From Oscillospiraceae bacterium (GTDB lineage Bacteria; Bacillota; Clostridia; Oscillospirales; Oscillospiraceae): a stretch of DNA of 64,000 bases. Positions 24,091 to 32,171 of the stretch are shown here, piece by piece. The first letter of the stretch is position 1. Each line of letters begins with the position of its first letter. The position numbers were made by a program, and so were the translations under genes. The stretch lies in assembly GCA_902778275.1 (NCBI GenBank), contig CACYXE010000006.1, forward strand, positions 23,282 through 87,281. Direction: 5' to 3'. Under the pieces are notes generated by a model, which did not search any database, was not told where the DNA came from, and saw only the letters and a program-made list of their open reading frames with translations.

Positions 24091-26630
24091 GATCCGCTTT
24101 CCTTTCCCGCGCTCAGCTTTTCCATGTATTGCCGCAGATAGCGTCCCGTCCGGCTCTCGGCGCAGCGGCACAGTTCCTCCGGGGTCCCCGCGGCCACGAT
24201 CCGGCCGCCCTCCTCACCGCCGCCGGGCCCCATATCGACCACATAGTCGGCGCTGCGGATCACATCCAGATCGTGTTCGATCACGACCACGGTGGCGCCG
24301 CTTTCGATCAGCCGCTGGAAGACCTGCAGCAGGGTCTGTACGTCCAGCGGATGCAGGCCGATGGTGGGCTCGTCGAACACGAACACCGTATCCGCCTGGC
24401 CCCGGCCCATTTCGCTTGCCAGCTTCAGCCGCTGGGCCTCGCCGCCGGACAGACTGGGAGTCTGCTCCCCCAGGGTCAGATAGCCCAGACCAAGGTCATG
24501 GAGCACTTGGAGCTTTCGCTTCACCGGCGGCAGATCGCCGCAGACGCGCAGCGCCTCATCCACGCTCATGGCCATCAGCTCGGGCAGGCTGTATCCCGGC
24601 TCCCCGTTTTTGCCGGGACGCCGGATCAGACCGGCCTCCCGCCCGTAGCGGGAGCCCCGGCAATCCGGACACGGGATCTCCACGTCCGGCAAAAACTGCA
24701 CGTCCAGGCTGATGGAGCCGGTGCCGTCACAGATCGGGCAGCGCAGCGCACCGGTATTGTAGGAAAAGTCCCCCGCCTTCCGGCCCCGGGTGCGGGCCTC
24801 GGGCGCCTTGGCGTAGACCTTGCGCAGTTCATCGTGGACGTCCGCGTAGGTGGCCACGGTCGAGCGGATGTTGATGCCGATGGGGGTAGCGTCGATGAGC
24901 TTCACTTGCTCGACGCCCTCCGCAGAAAGCTGCCGTACATGGGCGGGCAGCTTCTCCCCCCTGATTTTCGCCGCCAGGGCGGGGATCAGGCTTTCCAGTA
25001 CCGCAGTGGTCTTGCCGGACCCGGAGACGCCGGTCACGGCGATGAGCCGCCCCTTGGGCAGATCCAGCTCCAGGGGCTTGACGGTGTGGATCTGCCCGGT
25101 GGACAGGTGGATCTTTCCCAGCTCGAACATCCGGTCAGCCGCCGCCTGCTGCCGCAGGTCCACGGCGGCCTTTCCCGAGAGGAAGGGTCCGATGCGGGAA
25201 TCGGGATCCCGCTCCAGATCCTCCACCGTCCCCTGGGCCACCAGGAATCCGCCGCCAGCGCCGGCCTCCGGCCCCAGTTCCAGGATCCAGTCCGCCTGGG
25301 AGAGGATGTTCACGTCGTGATCCACCAGGATCACGCTGTTGCCGTCTGCCAACAGGTCCCGCATCACGCCGGTGAGGCCCTCCATGTTGGCCGGGTGCAG
25401 GCCGATGGAGGGCTCGTCCAGCACATACAACACCCCGGTGGTTCGATTGCGCACCGCGCGGGCCAGCTGCATCCGCTGCCGCTCGCCGGTGGAGAGCGTG
25501 GAGGCCGCCCGGTCCAGGGTCAGATAGCTGAGTCCCAGATCCATCAGCCGCCTGGCGGCCCCCTGGAAGGACTCGCAGATGCTCTCCGCCATGGGCCGCA
25601 TCTCCTCCGGCAGGGAGGCCGGGACCCCGGTCACCCATTCCACTAGCTGGCCCAGTGTCATGGTACAGGCCTCCGCCAGGGAGATGCCCCGCAGCCGGGG
25701 CGCCCGCGCCGCTTCGCTGAGCCGGGTGCCGCCGCAGTCCGGGCAGATCTCCTGCTTGAGGAACTTTTCCACCCGCTTCATGCCCTTCTCGTCCTTGACC
25801 TTGGACAGGGCGTTTTCCACGGTATAGGTGGCGTTGAAATAGGTAAAGTCCATGTCCCCCGCCGCGCCGGAGGTCTTGTTCTGATAGATGATGTTTTTCT
25901 TGACGGCGGGCCCGTGAAACACGATGTCCCGCTCCCGCTCCGTCAGTTCCCGGAAGGGCACGTCGGTACGCACGCCCATCTCCCGGGCGATGTCCTTCAT
26001 CAGCGACCACATCAGGGTCTGCCAGGGCGCCACTGCCCCCTGGTCTATGCTCAGCGATTCATCCGGCACCAGGGTGGATTCATCCACGGTGCGCACCACA
26101 CCGGTGCCGTCGCAGCGTTTGCAGGCGCCGGTGCTGTTGAAGGCCAGCTCCTCCGCGCCGGGGCCGAAGAAGCGCGCGCCGCAGACCGGGCACACCAGCT
26201 CCTGCTCGGCGGCCACCTTCAGCGTGGGCTCGATATAGTGCCCGTTGGGGCAGCGGTGGCTGGCCAGGCGGGAATACATCAGCCGCAGGCTGTTGAGCAG
26301 CTCCGTGCCCGTGCCGAAGGTGCTGCGGATGCCGGGCATCGCCGGGCGCTGATGCAGCGCCAGTGCGGCGGGCACATACAGCACCTGGTCCACCCGAGCC
26401 TTTTCCGCCTGGGTCATGCGCCGCCGGGTATAGGTGGACAGAGACTCCAGATACCGCCGTGAGCCCTCCGCGTACAGGATGCCCAGGGCCAGGGAGGACT
26501 TGCCCGAGCCGGACACCCCGGCGATGCCCACCAGTCTGTGCAGGGGGATGTCCACATCCAGGTTTTTCAGATTGTGTACCCGGGCGCCGCGCACTTCGAT
26601 CTGCGCGGGGGCCGGCTGCTTTTTCTCCAT
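24087..26630 (-). CDS. Excinuclease UvrA paralog, short form
   Basis: 847 residues against about 940 for housekeeping UvrA. Both ABC modules are present: Walker A GVSGSGKSS (38-46) with signature LSTGERQRMQLARA, and a second Walker A GVSGSGKTT with LSGGEAQRLKLASE. CxxC zinc pairs are visible (CPVC, CKRC, CPDC, CPIC, CPDC). The first half lacks much of the UvrB-contacting region. This matches the 'UvrA2/class III' paralogs linked in some bacteria to tolerance of DNA-binding drugs. It probably cannot replace UvrA in nucleotide excision repair by itself. It is first gene of an operon with an M28 peptidase and a DUF2974 hydrolase. Confidence 0.87.
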   Translation of the reverse strand: MEKKQPAPAQIEVRGARVHNLKNLDVDIPLHRLVGIAGVSGSGKSSLALGILYAEGSRRYLESLSTYTRRRMTQAEKARVDQVLYVPAALALHQRPAMPGIRSTFGTGTELLNSLRLMYSRLASHRCPNGHYIEPTLKVAAEQELVCPVCGARFFGPGAEELAFNSTGACKRCDGTGVVRTVDESTLVPDESLSIDQGAVAPWQTLMWSLMKDIAREMGVRTDVPFRELTERERDIVFHGPAVKKNIIYQNKTSGAAGDMDFTYFNATYTVENALSKVKDEKGMKRVEKFLKQEICPDCGGTRLSEAARAPRLRGISLAEACTMTLGQLVEWVTGVPASLPEEMRPMAESICESFQGAARRLMDLGLSYLTLDRAASTLSTGERQRMQLARAVRNRTTGVLYVLDEPSIGLHPANMEGLTGVMRDLLADGNSVILVDHDVNILSQADWILELGPEAGAGGGFLVAQGTVEDLERDPDSRIGPFLSGKAAVDLRQQAAADRMFELGKIHLSTGQIHTVKPLELDLPKGRLIAVTGVSGSGKTTAVLESLIPALAAKIRGEKLPAHVRQLSAEGVEQVKLIDATPIGINIRSTVATYADVHDELRKVYAKAPEARTRGRKAGDFSYNTGALRCPICDGTGSISLDVQFLPDVEIPCPDCRGSRYGREAGLIRRPGKNGEPGYSLPELMAMSVDEALRVCGDLPPVKRKLQVLHDLGLGYLTLGEQTPSLSGGEAQRLKLASEMGRGQADTVFVFDEPTIGLHPLDVQTLLQVFQRLIESGATVVVIEHDLDVIRSADYVVDMGPGGGEEGGRIVAAGTPEELCRCAESRTGRYLRQYMEKLSAGKESGS

Positions 26631-26665
26631 ACGGCGTTTGCTCCTTGCCTGTTCTTCTCATTAAA

Positions 26666-26693
26666 ATTATACCAAGTTCCCTCCAGATTGCAA
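26666..26693 (-). promoter_or_regulatory. Promoter of the UvrA-paralog operon
   Basis: TTGCAA, 16 bases, TATAAT on the minus strand, about 35 bases before the ATG at 26630. Confidence 0.75.
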
Positions 26694-26726
26694 GGGCCGC
26701 GGCCTGCCGCATAAGCGGCTCTTGAC

Positions 26727-26759
26727 ACGCAACGCACATTTTAGGCTTGTGCATTGCGT
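26727..26759. promoter_or_regulatory. Inverted repeat overlapping a -35 box
   Basis: Two 12-base arms (26727-26738 and 26748-26759, one mismatch) with a 9-base spacer. The right arm covers the -35 box of the downstream promoter, a typical repressor-site layout. Confidence 0.5.
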
Positions 26760-26775
26760 TTCTTCTTTGTATAAT
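26747..26775 (+). promoter_or_regulatory. Promoter of secreted two-repeat protein gene
   Basis: TTGTGC, 17 bases, TATAAT, about 58 bases before the ATG. Confidence 0.65.
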
Positions 26776-26833
26776 AAAAAATGGAAATTTGGATAAATAT
26801 CGTTGAATTCATACCTTCAGAAAGGAGAACGAC

Positions 26834-28372
26834 ATGAAGAAGCTGGCTTTGACCCTGTGTTTGATCCTGGTCTTTTCGCTGGTGCTGTCCCCCCTGTGCT
26901 ACGCGGCGGGCGACAATTATGACACTCTGGCGGACTGGGACATCAAGATCGCGGTGCCCGACGGCACTACCGCCGTGCTGCAGGGGCGCAATTACTACAT
27001 CTATGCCCAGCATGACGGCTCCATCCCCTACGTGATGCTGACTGTGAACCGCTATGCCTCGGAGGAGGAATTCTTTGACGCCTTCACGCCCTACATGAAG
27101 CAGCAGTATTCCGACCTGAAGGTCACCTCCGATATGGAAAAGGTCGTCATCGGCGACAAGACCGGCTATGAGGTGGATTACAGCTACACGGTCAGCGGCC
27201 ACGACGTGACCGACCGCCGCATCGCCATCGCCCTCAACGGCCTGGTCTACATGTTCGCCTCCAAGGAAGTGGAGGATCTGGGCATGACCATCGGGACCAT
27301 GCTGGAGGACGTGATCGCCGACTGTGAATTTCTCAATTTGCCCGCAGCCGAGCCCGGACCCACGGTGGACGTGGAGCTGCCCGACCTGGAGGAGGAGATC
27401 AAACTCTCGACCACTTATCTGTACTGCCAGGACGACGGCATGCCCAAGTACTGGCTGGATCTGACCGGCACCGTGATCGACAATCTGGTGCTGCACTGCT
27501 ATTTCCGCTCCGGGGATCCCAGCTTCTATGAAACCTTCTTCATCCTGGACCTGGACACCGCGGACGTCAGAAACGGGCGGGTCAAGATCCATGACATCTA
27601 TAACGAAAACGGCTATGACGTGTCCGACTGGTTCAGGAGCCTCGAGATCCGTTTTGCCGACGACAGCGCCCAGCTGGTCGTCAAGCGGAATGAAAAGACC
27701 CTGGCCGGCGGCGGAGACGACAACATCCTCACCGGCAGCTATCCCATGGAGCCCATGCGGGCGGCGCTGGACTATGCCTACTACCAGGACGACGGACAGT
27801 TGAAATACTGGGTGGATATGGACGGAGAGGACGTCCTGCTCCACGCCAATTTCATCTCCGATTCCCCGGAGTATTATGAGACCGTGTTCACCCTGGACAT
27901 GGAAACGGCGGATGTGGACGACTACACGATCGCCTTCCATAAAATTATCGACAGTCACGGCCTGGACATATCCAAATGGTTCAAGTCCTTCACCCTGACC
28001 AAGGTCCAGGGTGCGCTGATGATGAATGTGAAGCGGGATGAGAAGACCCTGGCCGGCGGCGCGGGGGACAACATCCTCACCGGCGTCTATCTGCTGGAGC
28101 CGCGGCCTTACCTGCAGCCCCTGAAGGACGGCCCCTACACCGGCGAGGAGCTGGGCCGCTGGGCGCAGATCTACTACTTCATCGAGAACGGCTTCTATCC
28201 CCCGGAGGTGGAGGTCATCGAGAACGATGACGGCAGCTTTACCATCCACCTGTTCGAGATCGTGGATCTGGACGGCGTCACCCACACCGCCACCTCCGCC
28301 TGGTATACCGTAGACGAATACGGCTATGGCACCAACGACATTCTGGAGCAGCCCATCCAATTGGTTGCCTAA
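26834..28372 (+). CDS. Secreted protein with a duplicated ~120-residue module, function unknown
   Basis: 512 residues. A Sec signal peptide (MKKLALTLCLILVFSLVLSP, cleavage likely after the LCYA stretch near residue 24) has no lipobox. Residues about 30-180 form a first domain (YEVDYSYTVSGHDVTDRRIAI region). Two related modules follow: one starts TTYLYCQDDGMPKYWLDL (about 196) and the next DYAYYQDDGQLKYWVDM (about 314). Both run through YYETVFTLDMETADV-like and VSDWF/ISKWF segments and end in KTLAGG..DNILTG. The modules are acidic and rich in Asp and Tyr. I do not recognise the family. AAAGGAG lies 6 bases before the ATG. Confidence 0.8.
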   Translation: MKKLALTLCLILVFSLVLSPLCYAAGDNYDTLADWDIKIAVPDGTTAVLQGRNYYIYAQHDGSIPYVMLTVNRYASEEEFFDAFTPYMKQQYSDLKVTSDMEKVVIGDKTGYEVDYSYTVSGHDVTDRRIAIALNGLVYMFASKEVEDLGMTIGTMLEDVIADCEFLNLPAAEPGPTVDVELPDLEEEIKLSTTYLYCQDDGMPKYWLDLTGTVIDNLVLHCYFRSGDPSFYETFFILDLDTADVRNGRVKIHDIYNENGYDVSDWFRSLEIRFADDSAQLVVKRNEKTLAGGGDDNILTGSYPMEPMRAALDYAYYQDDGQLKYWVDMDGEDVLLHANFISDSPEYYETVFTLDMETADVDDYTIAFHKIIDSHGLDISKWFKSFTLTKVQGALMMNVKRDEKTLAGGAGDNILTGVYLLEPRPYLQPLKDGPYTGEELGRWAQIYYFIENGFYPPEVEVIENDDGSFTIHLFEIVDLDGVTHTATSAWYTVDEYGYGTNDILEQPIQLVA

Positions 28373-28440
28373 AGCGGGAACTCTTTCCTTCTGTCTGCGT
28401 CATAAAAGCGTAACGCTTTGATAATGGGAGGGATCCCCCT

Positions 28441-28950
28441 ATGTTGGGCAAGCAGAAATGCAAGATCTTGAAGGAGATCCGGCAGCGGATCGCCGATGAA
28501 AACGATATTCCCTACGTGACGCGGGAGTGTACGCACCAGGGCAACTGCGCCGGGACCTGCCCCCGCTGCGAAAGCGAGCTGCGCTATCTGGAGCGGCAGC
28601 TGGCCCTGCGCGCCTCCATGGGCAAGCGGGTGGCCGTGGCCGCCCTGTGCGCCGGGATGGCCTTCGGCGCCGCCGGCTGCACCAGCGCGCCAAAGCCCGG
28701 CGGCGGCGAAGAGGTCAGCGAACTGGGCGGCGCGGTACCCTATGAAGACCAGGGGCCGGAGGAGCCGGAGATCTTCGTGACCAGCGGAGAGGTGGCCTGG
28801 CCGGAAGAGCCGGAGGACGGGGAGCCCTGCGAAGCCACGCCAAAGCCGGAGGATGAAGATCTGCCGCCGCTGGCGGGTGAAATCGTCCCCATAGAAGAGA
28901 TCGAGCTCATGGGCGATGTGGCCTACTTCCCCGAGGATTCCAATGGATGA
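28441..28950 (+). CDS. Cysteine-motif membrane/lipoprotein-like protein paired with radical SAM gene
   Basis: 169 residues. The N-terminal 60 residues are charged and carry a C-x5-C-x3-C-x2-C set (C30, C36, C40, C43, in RECTHQGNCAGTCPRCE), plus C7, which could hold a zinc or Fe-S site. A hydrophobic segment (about 62-78) ends in GAAGC, resembling a lipobox although far from the N-terminus, and is followed by an acidic, proline-rich tail. It is therefore probably anchored by one helix. I do not recognise a named family. It overlaps the following radical SAM gene by 8 bases, so the two are tightly coupled. The function is unknown; it could be a substrate or a redox partner of that enzyme. Confidence 0.75.
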   Translation: MLGKQKCKILKEIRQRIADENDIPYVTRECTHQGNCAGTCPRCESELRYLERQLALRASMGKRVAVAALCAGMAFGAAGCTSAPKPGGGEEVSELGGAVPYEDQGPEEPEIFVTSGEVAWPEEPEDGEPCEATPKPEDEDLPPLAGEIVPIEEIELMGDVAYFPEDSNG

Positions 28951-29569
28951 GCCGCTGTATCCGCTTTTGAGCATCTCCCGGCTGCGCATGGGCTCCGACG
29001 GCGCCGGGGTCACCACCCTGGTGGCCGGGGCCGGCTGCCCGCTGCACTGCCGCTGGTGCATCAACCGGCGCCTGCTGCGGGAGGCCCCGGCGGCGTCTGT
29101 GACCGCGGAGGAGCTGCTGCGCCGGGTGGAAGTCGACGATCTGTATTTTCGCGCCACCGGCGGGGGCGTCACCTTCGGCGGCGGCGAATCGTTGCTGCAC
29201 GCCGCCTTCATCCGCCGCTTTCGGGCCGTCTGCCCGGAGGCCTGGCGCATCACCGCGGAGACCAGTCTGGCCGTGCCCCAGGAGCACATAGCTCTGGCAG
29301 CGGACGCGGTGGATCTGTTCTTTGTGGACTGCAAGGACACGGACGGTGAGATCTACCGCCGCTACACCGGGGGAGAGGTTTCCCTGATGAAGGAGAACCT
29401 GCGCTTTCTGCTGGAGCGGAAGGGGCCGGAGGCGGTCATCGTCCGGGTGCCCCGCATCCCGGGATACAACAGCGCGGAGGATCAGCAAAGGAGCGCCGCG
29501 CGGCTGCGCGCCATGGGCGTCACCCGGCTGGATCTGTTCGATTACGTCGTCCGTGAGGACATGGCATAG
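28943..29569 (+). CDS. PflA-like radical SAM protein, minimal
   Basis: 208 residues. The radical SAM motif CPLHCRWC (C32, C36, C39) is the C-x3-C-x2-C type that binds a 4Fe-4S cluster and S-adenosylmethionine. GGGVTFGGGESLLHAAF is the SAM-contacting motif typical of pyruvate-formate-lyase activating enzymes, and FVDCKDTD and RVPRIPGYN continue the barrel. It lacks the extra ferredoxin domain of many activases and has no glycyl-radical enzyme beside it. The start at 28943 overlaps the stop of the Cys-motif gene; an in-frame upstream ATG was rejected. The Cys-motif protein is the obvious candidate partner, but the reaction is unknown. Confidence 0.85.
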   Translation: MDEPLYPLLSISRLRMGSDGAGVTTLVAGAGCPLHCRWCINRRLLREAPAASVTAEELLRRVEVDDLYFRATGGGVTFGGGESLLHAAFIRRFRAVCPEAWRITAETSLAVPQEHIALAADAVDLFFVDCKDTDGEIYRRYTGGEVSLMKENLRFLLERKGPEAVIVRVPRIPGYNSAEDQQRSAARLRAMGVTRLDLFDYVVREDMA

Positions 29570-29587
29570 ATGGAAAAGGAGCAGGCA

Positions 29588-30085
29588 ATGGATCACAGGG
29601 AAGTCTATCCCCTTCGCGTGCAGCGCTGTGAAGACGGCGCTTACCGCTGGCGGGGCGAATTCGACCGGGCGCAGTACGGCCAGGTCGTCAAGATCACCAT
29701 GGGTACCTGCGGCGGGACCTGCCTGGTTTTTGTCGTGATGGCGCTGGTTCTGGGCGACATGCTGGGCGTAGTCCTGCTGACCTGTCTGGCCATTATGGCC
29801 ATTGCGGGCGGGGTCTGCTGGGCCTATATGCGCTTCATGACCCCCATCTATCAGCCCTATGAGCTGACAGAGGACTATGTGCGCTACGTGGGAAGCCGCC
29901 GCTCCAACACCTGTTTTCGCTATAAGGACATCCGCAAGGTGATCATCGCCGCGGGCCGCAGCCGGATCGCGATCTGCTCTCCGCTCGTCACCGCACCGGT
30001 GTTTGTGCCCCGCGAGGATTTTGCTTTCGTGCAAAACTACATCCTGCAGCGTCTGCCCGACACCGCGCAGATCATCTACCGCTGA
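29588..30085 (+). CDS. Small membrane protein with two helices
   Basis: 165 residues. An N-terminal cytosolic stretch is followed by a hairpin of two hydrophobic helices (about residues 38-80) and a C-terminal domain (YELTEDYVRYVGSRRSNTCFRYKDIRKVII...) reminiscent of PH-like or YcxB-like domains found after such helices. The assignment is loose and the function unknown. AAGGAG lies 6 bases before the ATG at 29588, which is preferred over an ATG six codons earlier. It follows the radical SAM gene by 18 bases and is probably in the same transcript. Confidence 0.7.
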   Translation: MDHREVYPLRVQRCEDGAYRWRGEFDRAQYGQVVKITMGTCGGTCLVFVVMALVLGDMLGVVLLTCLAIMAIAGGVCWAYMRFMTPIYQPYELTEDYVRYVGSRRSNTCFRYKDIRKVIIAAGRSRIAICSPLVTAPVFVPREDFAFVQNYILQRLPDTAQIIYR

Positions 30086-30099
30086 ATTTGTTATTCAAC

Positions 30100-30139
30100 A
30101 AAGAGGCCGCCGCGAACAGCTGTTCGCGGCGGCCTCTTT
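30100..30139. terminator. Terminator after the radical SAM/membrane protein operon
   Basis: A 40-base perfect palindrome beginning with AAAGAGG and ending with its complement; the ends give A3/T3 flanks. Confidence 0.85.
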
Positions 30140-30198
30140 GCTTCGACTGCCCGGTTTTGTGCTTCTGTCCTACTTTTTTCAAAAGCGCTTTGCCCCGC

Positions 30199-30226
30199 TT
30201 GCAAAGTCTGTGCCGTGTGCTATAAT
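30199..30226 (+). promoter_or_regulatory. Promoter of the E2-like acyltransferase gene
   Basis: TTGCAA, 16 bases, TATAAT, about 62 bases before the ATG at 30289. Confidence 0.75.
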
Positions 30227-30288
30227 AGTTTCAGAATTTGAAGGATTGTCGTTCGCAGGGTTTTCCTGCGGGCGGGGAGGAGAACGCG

Positions 30289-31209
30289 ATGTTTGGAAGA
30301 AGACCGGACGGGCGACGGGTCAAAGGGATCGACCCGGTCATGCAGATCACGCCTTATGTGATGCCCATGCGCTGCGACGCGCAGGTGCTCCTGAAGCACC
30401 GGGCGGATATGGAGATCCTGTCCCGTTATATACGCCGCCAAAAGCGGGAGAACAACGAGACCGTCTCCTATATGCAGATCGTTGTGGCCGCCTACGTGCG
30501 GGCGGTGAGCCGCAACCCGGAGGTCAACCGCTTCATCATGAACAAGCAGCTTTTCGCCCGCAACAACTGCTCGGCGGCCTTTACGATCCTGAAGGACCCC
30601 TCTGATGCCGACAAGGGCGAGGCCGTGGTGAAGATCAAGTTCGACCTGAGCGATACCCTCTATGACGTGCGGGACCGGATGGTCGCCGCTGTGGCGGCCA
30701 ACCGGGGCGATCAGCCCCCCGGCTTCGTGGACAAGCTGCTTAGATTCCTCTTTGCTGTTCCGGGACTGGCCACCGTGGTGGTGGGCCTGGTCCGCTTTCT
30801 GGACCGCTACGGCCTGGCCCCCGGCGTTTTGATGGAGGAGCTGCCCTTTTATGTGGGCATGTACATCACCAACACCGCCTCCATCGGCCTGCACGACGTG
30901 AACCACCACATCTACAACTGGGGCAATGTGGGCCTGTTCTTCGGCATGGGGCTGCCGGAAAAGGTGGCCGTGGTGGAAAACGGCGAGGCCCGGATGAAGC
31001 GCTATCTGCCCATCGGCATCACAGCGGACGAGCGCGTCTGCTCCGGCGCCCACTACGCCCGCTTCTTCGCGGACATGAAGCGCTATCTGGACCATCCGGA
31101 GCTGTTGGAGACGCCGCCGGAGAAGGTCCGCTTCGACAATGTGTGTGAGTATCACGAGCCGAAGATCGGCAAGCCCGCCGCAGAAGACGCCGCCGCCTAT
31201 GGCCTGTAA
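30289..31209 (+). CDS. E2-type acyltransferase-like protein without the catalytic histidine
   Basis: 306 residues that align with the catalytic (CoA-acyltransferase) domain of 2-oxo-acid dehydrogenase E2 subunits. VSYMQIVVAAYVRAVSRNPEVNRF, GEAVVKIKFDLSDTL and a C-terminal LPIGITADERVCSGAHYARFFADMKRYLDHPELL (each broken here) are recognisable. There is no lipoyl or peripheral-binding domain. At the HxxxDG active site the window has E248 and S252 in ERVCSG, so the catalytic histidine is replaced. Free-standing 'DERxxxG' relatives occur in Clostridia, and their function is unknown. GGGAGG lies 8 bases before the ATG. A single-gene unit between promoter and terminator. Confidence 0.8.
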   Translation: MFGRRPDGRRVKGIDPVMQITPYVMPMRCDAQVLLKHRADMEILSRYIRRQKRENNETVSYMQIVVAAYVRAVSRNPEVNRFIMNKQLFARNNCSAAFTILKDPSDADKGEAVVKIKFDLSDTLYDVRDRMVAAVAANRGDQPPGFVDKLLRFLFAVPGLATVVVGLVRFLDRYGLAPGVLMEELPFYVGMYITNTASIGLHDVNHHIYNWGNVGLFFGMGLPEKVAVVENGEARMKRYLPIGITADERVCSGAHYARFFADMKRYLDHPELLETPPEKVRFDNVCEYHEPKIGKPAAEDAAAYGL

Positions 31210-31212
31210 ACG

Positions 31213-31249
31213 ACACATCCCGCACAGCGCCTGGCTGTGCGGGATGTGT
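31213..31249. terminator. Bidirectional terminator
   Basis: A perfect 16-bp stem (31213-31228 and 31234-31249) with a 5-base loop between convergent genes. Confidence 0.85.
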
Positions 31250-31264
31250 TATATTTGATCGGGA

Positions 31265-32047
31265 TCAATCGATATGGATCAGCGTCTCCATCAGGTCGGC
31301 GGCGCTCACATGGACGTTGTGATAATGCTCCCGCTTGTCGGTGACGCTGCCCAGGGAGATGGCGGAAGTGGGACAGTACTGCAGGCAGCCGAGACATTGG
31401 ATGCAGTTGGTGCCGATCACGGCGCGTCCGTTCTCCAGGCGGATGTTGCCCCGGGGACACAGGCGCACGCACTGGCCGCAGCCCACGCAGGCATCGCTCA
31501 CGGCAAAGCCCGCGGCCTTTTTCTTTACGATCACGGGCCAGGCCGCATTCTCCGCCGCATTCAGCGGGTTTTTCGGCGGCTTCTTGGCGGTGAGGGTTTT
31601 GGCGCAGACCTCCGCGCCGATCAGCTGCGCCAGCTTTTCACTGCGCGCCTGGGCCTGCTCCGCATTCATGGGCGGGACCATCATCGTATGGGGGAACAGC
31701 CAGATGCAGCTGCACTGGTGGGTAACGGTCCTCCAGTAGTCCAGGGGAATGATCTTGTCCAGCTCAGCAAGACCCGTGCCGGGATAGCTGGCGGACTGGC
31801 TGACGCCGAAGGTGTAGCTGTCCGGCGAGACCTGGATGGTCTTCGCATAGTCCAGCACGTCCACAGGCGCGCCGCCCCCGTGGCAGGGGAAGATGAAGCC
31901 TACGCGCTTTGCGTCCCGCACATCGGTCTTTACCGGGGCGGAGCGCATCATGATGATATCCGTATCGCCCAGATAGCGGGCGATGTTTTTGGCCATGTCA
32001 AGGCAGTTGCCGGTGCCAGAGTAACAGAAGATCACATTCTCACTCAT
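31265..32047 (-). CDS. EFR1-type flavodoxin-ferredoxin protein
   Basis: 260 residues. The N-terminal VIFCYSGTGNCLDMAKNIA is a flavodoxin-type FMN loop (YSGTGN), and the C-terminal part has two 4Fe-4S motifs, CVGCGQCVRLCP and CIQCLGCLQYCP. This is the EFR1 family of clostridial redox proteins, thought to move electrons in anaerobic metabolism; the partner is unknown. AAAGGAG lies 9 bases before the ATG at 32047. The longer open frame upstream overlaps the promoter and was rejected. Confidence 0.9.
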   Translation of the reverse strand: MSENVIFCYSGTGNCLDMAKNIARYLGDTDIIMMRSAPVKTDVRDAKRVGFIFPCHGGGAPVDVLDYAKTIQVSPDSYTFGVSQSASYPGTGLAELDKIIPLDYWRTVTHQCSCIWLFPHTMMVPPMNAEQAQARSEKLAQLIGAEVCAKTLTAKKPPKNPLNAAENAAWPVIVKKKAAGFAVSDACVGCGQCVRLCPRGNIRLENGRAVIGTNCIQCLGCLQYCPTSAISLGSVTDKREHYHNVHVSAADLMETLIHID

Positions 32048-32078
32048 GGATATCCGCTCCTTTGTTTTTGATACTTGC

Positions 32079-32107
32079 AGAATACCATAATTCGGCTTAT
32101 GATACAA
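32079..32107 (-). promoter_or_regulatory. Promoter of the EFR1 gene
   Basis: TTGTAT, 17 bases, TATTCT on the minus strand, about 32 bases before the ATG. Confidence 0.65.
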
Positions 32108-32171
32108 TGGACAGATGATCGAAAACTGTTGCATTGCAAGGCTTAGACAGATCACGGGGAGGATACCGAGC

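Noticed and set aside
28916-28942. Upstream in-frame ATG of the radical SAM gene
   Set aside because: It would add MWPTSPRIP, which is out-of-frame sense of the Cys-motif gene; the ATG at 28943 gives the family N-terminus.
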